From positions 92,818 through 156,817 of the forward strand of contig JAEUTH010000038.1 of the NCBI GenBank assembly GCA_016788165.1: DNA of 64,000 nt, written 5' to 3'. Positions 55,139-61,243 of this stretch are shown here, in pieces. The stretch comes from Bacteroidia bacterium (lineage in GTDB: Bacteria; Bacteroidota; Bacteroidia; AKYH767-A; OLB10). A program made the position numbers and the translations under genes. A model generated the notes under the pieces. That model had not been told where the DNA came from and ran no database searches. It saw only the letters and a program-made list of their open reading frames with translations. Positions within the stretch are counted from its first letter, which is position 1; each line of letters opens with the position of its first letter.

Positions 55139-55171
55139 CAAACCTAAGCCATTTAATATCAATACACAAAA
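55139..55171 (-). promoter_or_regulatory. Promoter of the lpx cluster (TTTTG-N20-TAGGTTTG)
   Basis: On the minus strand TTTTG (55167-55171), a 20-base spacer and TAGGTTTG (55139-55146) match the Bacteroidota consensus exactly. Initiation would be about 30 bases before the lpxD ATG. A second TAnnTTTG-like box (TACATTTG, 55111-55118) is probably too close to the start codon. Confidence 0.6.
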
Positions 55172-55246
55172 CTTTAAGCTACCGATTGCAGTGTATTTTT
55201 TTGGTAAACACCGGCCAATTGTTTCATTTGTTTTAAAATTGATGTT

Positions 55247-55648
55247 ATGAATTATTGGCTCGTAAAATCCGAACCTGTTAAGTATCCTTTCGAACAATTG
55301 GTTGCTGATGGCGAAACCATTTGGGATGGTGTTAGAAATTATGCAGCACGCAATAACCTTAGAGCCATGAAAAAAGGCGATTTGGTATTGTATTATCACA
55401 GCAATGAAGGGCTTTGTATTGTAGGAACAGCCAAGGTTAGCAAAGAAGCTTTTCAAGACCCGGGTACTAATGAAGATTGGAGTGCCGTATGTTTAAAACC
55501 CTTTAAAAAATTTAAAACACCGGTTACGCTTGCACAATTAAAAGCCGACAAACGTTTTGCAACATTTGAATTAATACGGTTAAGCAGGTTATCGGTAGCA
55601 AAGGTTACCCCTGCCGAGTTCGATTGGATTTTAACTATGGGCAATTAA
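55247..55648 (+). CDS. EVE domain-containing protein
   Basis: This 133-residue single-domain protein begins MNYWLVKSEP, the canonical EVE opening. It continues WDGVRNYAARNNLRAMKKGDLVLYYHSNEG, IVGTAKV and WSAVCLKPFKKF. EVE domains belong to the PUA-like fold and bind modified bases in nucleic acids; many stand alone as here. The length fits the thymocyte nuclear protein 1 group. It is divergent from lpxD (146 bases) with no restriction or defence gene nearby, so a housekeeping RNA or DNA role is as likely as defence. Confidence 0.9.
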   Translation: MNYWLVKSEPVKYPFEQLVADGETIWDGVRNYAARNNLRAMKKGDLVLYYHSNEGLCIVGTAKVSKEAFQDPGTNEDWSAVCLKPFKKFKTPVTLAQLKADKRFATFELIRLSRLSVAKVTPAEFDWILTMGN

Positions 55649-55762
55649 GTTAATGCTGCACTTGATGTATGTTTGAATGTATGTAACGATTGATGAAATG
55701 CGTTTTGTTTTTTTACCGCAAGCCTTTGAACACATTTCAGATAATTTGTTTTCTTTTGATTA

Positions 55763-56515
55763 ATGAAATACCAAACCATCATAGTTGATAATGAACTGCC
55801 CCATATCAGAAATCTGAAACGGTTGTTAACCGATAACTTTGCATCTTATCAAATTGTTGCCGAGTGTACCAATGTAGCTGATGGCATTACTGCAATAAAA
55901 AAACTAAATCCGGATTTGATTTTTTTAGATATTGAAATGCCACCACAAACGGGTTTTGATTTATTACAGGCGTTCACACCTCCATTTTTCGAAACCATTT
56001 TTACTACATCGCATCAAGAGTATGCTTTGCAAGCCATAAAATTTAGTGCATTAGATTATTTACTAAAGCCTTTTGATGAAATTGATTTGCGCAATGCATT
56101 GAACAGGTTTGAGACAAAGCAAAGCAAGGATTTGTTGCACATGCAATACGAAAACCTTTTTTACAATATAAAGCGGCAAAACAGCCGGCAGCAACGTATT
56201 ACACTTGCATCGGCCAATGGTATGGACTTTTATCAGGTAGAAGAAATTATCAGATGCGAGTCAGATAACGTTTATACCACATTCTTTTTAACTGAAAACA
56301 GGCAGGTAGTTGTATCGAAATCAATGCGCGAGTGGGAAACATTGTTAGAGCCTTTTAATTTTTGCAGGGTGCACAATCAACATCTCATTAATTTAAGTCA
56401 TTTAAAAAAATACATTAAAGGCGAAGGCGGTATTGCTATTATGAGCGATGGGAAAGAAGTAGATGTATCGCGCAGAAAAAAAGAATTTTTTATAAATAAA
56501 ATTAGTAACCTCTAA
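55763..56515 (+). CDS. LytTR-family response regulator
   Basis: This 250-residue regulator has a receiver domain (about 3-120) with D9/N10-E11 acidic positions, phospho-acceptor D56 (LIFLDIEMP), a switch Thr in FTTSHQEYALQA and Lys in DYLLKPFDE. The LytTR DNA-binding domain is at about 148-250 (IIRCESDNVYTTFFL; FCRVHNQHLINLSHLKKY). LytTR proteins bind paired direct repeats. It is followed 52 bases later by a LytS-type kinase, its likely partner. Confidence 0.93.
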   Translation: MKYQTIIVDNELPHIRNLKRLLTDNFASYQIVAECTNVADGITAIKKLNPDLIFLDIEMPPQTGFDLLQAFTPPFFETIFTTSHQEYALQAIKFSALDYLLKPFDEIDLRNALNRFETKQSKDLLHMQYENLFYNIKRQNSRQQRITLASANGMDFYQVEEIIRCESDNVYTTFFLTENRQVVVSKSMREWETLLEPFNFCRVHNQHLINLSHLKKYIKGEGGIAIMSDGKEVDVSRRKKEFFINKISNL

Positions 56516-56567
56516 TATGATGTGTTGTTTTTGGTAATGTCAGTTTTTAATACACGGCCATTTTTTA

Positions 56568-58436
56568 ATGAAGAAAAAGATGTATCAAACGAAGTGTTTT
56601 TTTATAGGGCTGATACTTTTTTTATTCAGCACAACTACACCTGCACAAACAGTAATTACTGCTTTAAAAGCAGCATTAAATAAATCGAAGCCCGATACAC
56701 AACAACTGCATATACTAAACCAACTTATTGAAAACATTGACGAAGATACGATATGGATGCCCTACAATATGCAGATGGGCAAACTTGCAAAAACACTTAC
56801 CCAAAGTGCGCAAACACCCATAAAGCAAGTTGCCATAAAATACTATGGCACTTATTTCAATAATCTGGGCTATGCTGCCGAAAACAAAGGCAACACACCC
56901 ATTGCACTCGATTGTTACTATCAGGCATTAAAGCTCCATGAAGAGGCCGGTGATTTAGCAGGTGTTTCAACCGTGCTCAATAATATTGGCTATTTAAAAA
57001 ACAGCCAGCACGATAAAGCAAGTGCCTTGCAGCACTTTAAGCGCAGCCTTCAAATTCAATATCAAATAAACGACAGTGCCGGCATGGCTTTATCGCTGCT
57101 TAACATAGGTAGTATTTATGACGATGCATTAAAAGCGGATAGCGCCTTAACGAACTATCAACAAAGTGTACTCATAAGTAAAGCAATAAGCAACCAACAA
57201 ACAGAAGCTATAGCCCTTAGCAATATGGGTAGTTACTTTGATAAAAATCAAATGCACGACAGTGCAAAATTTTACTACACGCAGGCATTTAACATCCAAC
57301 AACAAATACAGGATGTAGAAGGCATTGCCACCTCGCAAATAAATTTTGGCAATCTCTATTTAAACGAAAAAAAATATCCGCTTGCGCAACAACATTTTGA
57401 ATACGCATTTTCTTTAGCTAATCAAACCGGTTATATTAAATTAAAACGGGGCGCTGCATTATGGCTCAGCAAAGTTTATGCTTTGCAACACAACTATAAA
57501 GATGCATACCAAATGCATGTTTTGCACAAACAACTTGCCGATAGTGTAAGTAATGCCGAAACCCGCAAGGCTGCCGTAAAAAAACAAATGCAATATGAAT
57601 ATGATAAAAAAACGGCCGTTGCCACTGCCCTGCACGAAAAACAAACATTGATTGCAAAAAACGAAATAGAAAAACAACATCTGATAAAAAAAATCATACT
57701 CATTGCCGCTATACTCTTATTGCTGATACTGGGGTTTGGTTTTTATAATTTTTATACACGCAGAAAAGAAACATTTTTAAAAACCATTGCACAGGTTAAC
57801 AATCAGGCATTGCGTGCGCAAATGAATCCGCACTTTATTTTTAACTCGCTTAACTCCATACAGGATTTTATTAACCACCACGATATACCTAATGCCAATA
57901 CTTACATAGTAAAGTTTGCAAAGCTGGTGCGCTTAATACTTGAAAACAGCAGGCATCAGGAAGTATTACTTTCTGATGATTTGAATGCCTTAGAATGGTA
58001 TATGCAATTAGAAAACTTGCGGCTACCGCACGGTTTTGATTATGAAATTAACGTTGACAAAAACATTGACAGGGACAATACCTTATTGCCGCCTCTAATT
58101 TTGCAGCCTTTTGTTGAAAATGCAATTTGGCATGGACTACAACCCAAAAACCAACGCGGCAAAATTACCATTACCATTAGCCAGACAAGCAATCAATTAC
58201 TATGTGTGGTTGAAGATAATGGTATTGGACGCATGGCTGCCATGCAAAAGAGAACCACCAACATGCAGCAACATAAAAAATCGTTAGGCATGGAAATTAC
58301 ACGCCAACGTATTAAGCTTTACAATAGTTTAAAAAACGCAAAAGCCTATTTCGATATCGTTGACTTGTTGGATGCACAACAAATAAATGCCGGCATGCGC
58401 GTGCAATTATTTTTACCATTCGAAGAAGCCAATTAG
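56568..58436 (+). CDS. TPR-containing LytS-type sensor histidine kinase
   Basis: This 622-residue kinase starts with a signal peptide (MKKKMYQTKCFFIG ... TTPAQ). A periplasmic tetratricopeptide region follows (about 85-330; typical TPR pairs such as ALDCYYQALKLHEEAGDLAGVSTVLNNIG). A coiled coil leads to one membrane helix (about 372-392). The His_kinase domain has H422 in QMNPHFIFNSLNSIQ. The HATPase has an N-box (LQPFVENAIWHGL) and G1 (VEDNGIGRM). This is the common Bacteroidota LytS/TPR arrangement paired with a LytTR regulator. It lies upstream of a T9SS surface protein gene on the same strand, 235 bases away. Confidence 0.93.
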   Translation: MKKKMYQTKCFFIGLILFLFSTTTPAQTVITALKAALNKSKPDTQQLHILNQLIENIDEDTIWMPYNMQMGKLAKTLTQSAQTPIKQVAIKYYGTYFNNLGYAAENKGNTPIALDCYYQALKLHEEAGDLAGVSTVLNNIGYLKNSQHDKASALQHFKRSLQIQYQINDSAGMALSLLNIGSIYDDALKADSALTNYQQSVLISKAISNQQTEAIALSNMGSYFDKNQMHDSAKFYYTQAFNIQQQIQDVEGIATSQINFGNLYLNEKKYPLAQQHFEYAFSLANQTGYIKLKRGAALWLSKVYALQHNYKDAYQMHVLHKQLADSVSNAETRKAAVKKQMQYEYDKKTAVATALHEKQTLIAKNEIEKQHLIKKIILIAAILLLLILGFGFYNFYTRRKETFLKTIAQVNNQALRAQMNPHFIFNSLNSIQDFINHHDIPNANTYIVKFAKLVRLILENSRHQEVLLSDDLNALEWYMQLENLRLPHGFDYEINVDKNIDRDNTLLPPLILQPFVENAIWHGLQPKNQRGKITITISQTSNQLLCVVEDNGIGRMAAMQKRTTNMQQHKKSLGMEITRQRIKLYNSLKNAKAYFDIVDLLDAQQINAGMRVQLFLPFEEAN

Positions 58437-58445
58437 CATAAAACG

Positions 58446-58470
58446 TCAAAAATAAATCAACCGGTTTCAA
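58446..58470 (+). repeat. 25-bp intergenic element, copy 1
   Basis: This 25-bp element, ending ATCAACCGGTTTCAA with a palindromic AACCGGTT core, matches a second copy at 61120-61144 at 23 of 25 positions. This copy lies about 200 bases upstream of a T9SS surface protein gene. Confidence 0.55.
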
Positions 58471-58671
58471 TGTTACACCAACCAAACACAAAACAACAAC
58501 AACCAAAATCAAATAAGCGGTTTGCTGAAAACAAAATTGTATAATTATTTGTAAGCAGCATAAAACGCAGAACTTAATTTAATAATGCATATTTTTAAAT
58601 AATAAAATAAAGACATAAAAAGGAATTAAGGCAAGCGAGTTAAACATCTTTTAAAGTAAAAATCCTATGCC

Positions 58672-60708
58672 ATGTTTAAAATTTTCAACTTCATTTTTTG
58701 TGTATTAATCCTTCAAATACAAACCTCTTTTGCACAATGTACCGGAAGCGAATTAAGCGGTACGGTACCAATTGTATTTCCAACAACCGACCGCCTGTTA
58801 ACTTTTAATATCTATCACGGATTTTCATTAACACCGGGCACAGCAACCTTGCCTGTAGTAAAAACATACAGTTACAATCATGCATTTGTAACTGAAATGG
58901 GGTCGCCCTGTGGCGCTGTAGCTGTAAATCCAGCGGGCCAGCCTGCCGGTTATGGCGCTTTTAGAAAAGATACACTTATAGGCGATATCATGCGAAATGG
59001 CGACTTGCCTGTTACGTACAAAGTAGTAACGGTTTCGCCCGGTGGTACGGTTGGTACTATAACGGATACGGCCTTTGCGCATACCTGCATTTCAAAATCA
59101 AAAGCAAGCTCATGTATTGATATTAATCCCTTTGGTGCCGGTGTGCCTGTTACAGGCGAAATTCAAAATTATGGCTTTGGCCAGGCTGTTAATCCGCCCG
59201 TTTATGCCGATCCTTTTGCTGTGAGTATAAGTGGTGTTACTGCCGAAAGCACGCGCAAGCTTAAAGACGGCACCATCATTTGGGTGCCATGGATTGAAAG
59301 TTTAAACAAGGGCAAGGCACATGGCATCCGACAAAAAGCCGGCACCAACGACCCGATAACTTACTTTATACATAACTATAATACCGGACTTGATACTTCA
59401 GGTACATTATTAACCGTTCAGATGACTTTTTATACCGATACCGACACAGTTACCTACTACAATAAATGGAAAAACGATACCGTTTTAATTACATCCGACT
59501 CGGCCGAATTTAAAATTGAATTTCCATCAACCTTAACTTCGTTAAACGGTCATTTGCATGTAAGGGTGGGCAATGGCGTGGTAACCCTGGCATCAAAAAC
59601 AGGCTATTTTGCAAGCGTGCCATTGCCTGTAATTGGTACACCTGTGCCATTTGCATTTCCGCTGCAAAACCTTTTAAATTTCAATTACAACCTGGGCAAT
59701 TTCGGTAACGACTCATTGCAAGTTATAATAAACATGTTTGGTAACAGCATAAACAATCATACTCCGGCTGGCACTATTCATATTATTGACAGCGTTAAAC
59801 ACGTGCCCTGTTTTGGCACAAAAACCGGAGCTATTTATGTAAATGTTTCGGGCCTGTTTCCGCCTTTTACATATTTGTGGAATAACGGAGCAACCGTACA
59901 AAATAAAACTGCTGTTAAAGCCGGAACCTATACGGTAACTGTTACAGATAGTCAAGGCAATACACTTTCTAAAACCTTTGTTGTAAATCAACCGGCCAAG
60001 CTTGCTGCATCCGTAGTAAAAAACAATGTAAAGTGCGGGGGTAAAAATACAGGCTCGATAACTTTAAATATTTCAGGTGGTACACCTGCATACAGTGTGA
60101 TGTGGAGTACAGGAGAAACCACACCTCATATTGATAGTTTATACGCAGGCACTTATATTGCAACCATTACCGATGCCAATGGCTGTACCTTAACAAAAGC
60201 AATTACGCTTACCGAAAATGCACCTTTAAGTATTGCTGCATTTTCATTAGGGGCCGACTCGGCTATTGCATTCGGTGCGGGTGGCATTACACCTTATGTA
60301 TATCGCTGGTTTACAAGTCCGGCACAATCAACACAAACTGCAACGGGCTTAATAGGCGGTGGTATTTATAAGGTTAGGGTAACCGATAGCAAATCTTGTA
60401 CGGCTACTATTATGTACACACATCCGTTTAGCAAATTAGGTGTTTTGCATGAAGAGCCTGTTATTAAAATTACACCCAATCCTGCAAGCCAACAAATAGC
60501 AGTACAAATAAGTGCGCAAAAAATTATAGGTGCTTTGCAACTAAAATTAAAAGATGTAACCGGCAAAACCATTCTGATACAAAACGAAAAAACAAATGAA
60601 TTGGATTATAAAACACAATTAGACGTACGACTGCTAACTGCCGGCATCTATTTTATTGAATGTACAACAACCAACAGCACCACTATACGCAAGTTTATTA
60701 AGGAATAA
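58672..60708 (+). CDS. T9SS-secreted surface protein with three SprB repeats
   Basis: This 678-residue protein has a signal peptide (MFKIFNFIFCVLILQIQTSFAQ). The N-terminal half (about 25-370) is a secreted beta-rich region I do not recognise (FPTTDRLLTFNIYHGFSLTPG; GTIIWVPWIESLNKGKAHG; ITYFIHNYNTGLDTSGTLLTVQM). Three SprB-type repeats follow (about 375-585: CFGTKTGAIYVNVSG, CGGKNTGSITLNISGGTPAYS, and a third degenerate unit lacking the Cys). A T9SS sorting domain ends the protein (IKITPNPASQQIAVQI ... IRKFIKE). It sits directly downstream of the LytTR/LytS pair and upstream of another surface protein; a strong terminator follows. Confidence 0.9.
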   Translation: MFKIFNFIFCVLILQIQTSFAQCTGSELSGTVPIVFPTTDRLLTFNIYHGFSLTPGTATLPVVKTYSYNHAFVTEMGSPCGAVAVNPAGQPAGYGAFRKDTLIGDIMRNGDLPVTYKVVTVSPGGTVGTITDTAFAHTCISKSKASSCIDINPFGAGVPVTGEIQNYGFGQAVNPPVYADPFAVSISGVTAESTRKLKDGTIIWVPWIESLNKGKAHGIRQKAGTNDPITYFIHNYNTGLDTSGTLLTVQMTFYTDTDTVTYYNKWKNDTVLITSDSAEFKIEFPSTLTSLNGHLHVRVGNGVVTLASKTGYFASVPLPVIGTPVPFAFPLQNLLNFNYNLGNFGNDSLQVIINMFGNSINNHTPAGTIHIIDSVKHVPCFGTKTGAIYVNVSGLFPPFTYLWNNGATVQNKTAVKAGTYTVTVTDSQGNTLSKTFVVNQPAKLAASVVKNNVKCGGKNTGSITLNISGGTPAYSVMWSTGETTPHIDSLYAGTYIATITDANGCTLTKAITLTENAPLSIAAFSLGADSAIAFGAGGITPYVYRWFTSPAQSTQTATGLIGGGIYKVRVTDSKSCTATIMYTHPFSKLGVLHEEPVIKITPNPASQQIAVQISAQKIIGALQLKLKDVTGKTILIQNEKTNELDYKTQLDVRLLTAGIYFIECTTTNSTTIRKFIKE

Positions 60709-60729
60709 ATTCATCCATTTAAATTCTCG

Positions 60730-60760
60730 AAAACCGGCATCCGTAGTGTGCCGGTTTTTT
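60730..60760 (+). terminator. Strong terminator after the SprB-repeat protein
   Basis: AAAACCGGCA (60730-60739) pairs perfectly with TGCCGGTTTT (60749-60758) across a 9-base loop and is followed by more T residues. It lies 21 bases past the stop codon. Confidence 0.88.
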
Positions 60761-61119
60761 ATTGGTCAAAGTTTTCCCATTTTCAACGTAACTTAATCCA
60801 TCTTGTGTTAGCCTGAAATAGGTTGATTTCTATTTATCGTAAGTTACTACACTACCGGGGTTTTGAAAAATGGGCGTTCACAGGGTTTGTGGTCAACTGC
60901 ATATCTAGCTGATTTTTGTTACGATTTATAGTCGCGCAATCGGCTATAATAACTACACAAACAAAAAGTTTGTAGTGGTACAACCTTTTTACAAGACAGC
61001 TTCTTGTCTGTGCAACAAATCGCTACGTAAAATTTAGGGTCATACCAAAGCTCTGAACTACATTAGTAAGGGCAACCGAACACAATATGGCCCGGTTTGT
61101 TAATTACAATTTGCCAAAT

Positions 61120-61144
61120 TCAAAATAAAATCAACCGGTTTCAA
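61120..61144 (+). repeat. 25-bp intergenic element, copy 2
   Basis: This copy matches the one at 58446-58470 at 23 of 25 positions, with the same 15-base 3' part (ATCAACCGGTTTCAA). It lies about 100 bases upstream of the next surface protein ATG, so both copies precede surface-protein genes in the same orientation. Confidence 0.55.
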
Positions 61145-61196
61145 AAACAACGCTTCCATCAATTAATTATTGGTTTATCCGGGATATCCGCTGAAA

Positions 61197-61204
61197 TATT
61201 TTTG
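61197..61204 (+). promoter_or_regulatory. Candidate -7 box (TATTTTTG) of the right-edge surface protein gene
   Basis: TATTTTTG fits TAnnTTTG and lies 39 bases before the ATG. The nearest upstream TTG is 24 bases away, at the long end of the usual range. Confidence 0.3.
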
Positions 61205-61243
61205 ATTCCATATTTCACACACTTCCTTAAAAACAATAAACCG

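Larger units (their letters stand above)
60709..61243. other. Intergenic region with terminator, hairpins and 25-bp element
   Basis: This 535-base stretch has no credible gene. It holds a strong terminator (60730-60760) and an imperfect hairpin, ACTACACAAAC (60952-60962) against GTTTGTAGT (60968-60976), with a small bulge. Copy 2 of the 25-bp element (61120-61144) and a candidate -7 box (61197-61204) are also here. The segment from 60770 to 61115 is less AT-rich than other spacers and has several short inverted repeats, but no known RNA family was recognised. Confidence 0.5.

Noticed and set aside
55247..55648. EVE protein as part of a defence system
   Set aside because: There is no restriction, methyltransferase or other defence gene nearby; standalone EVE proteins are common.
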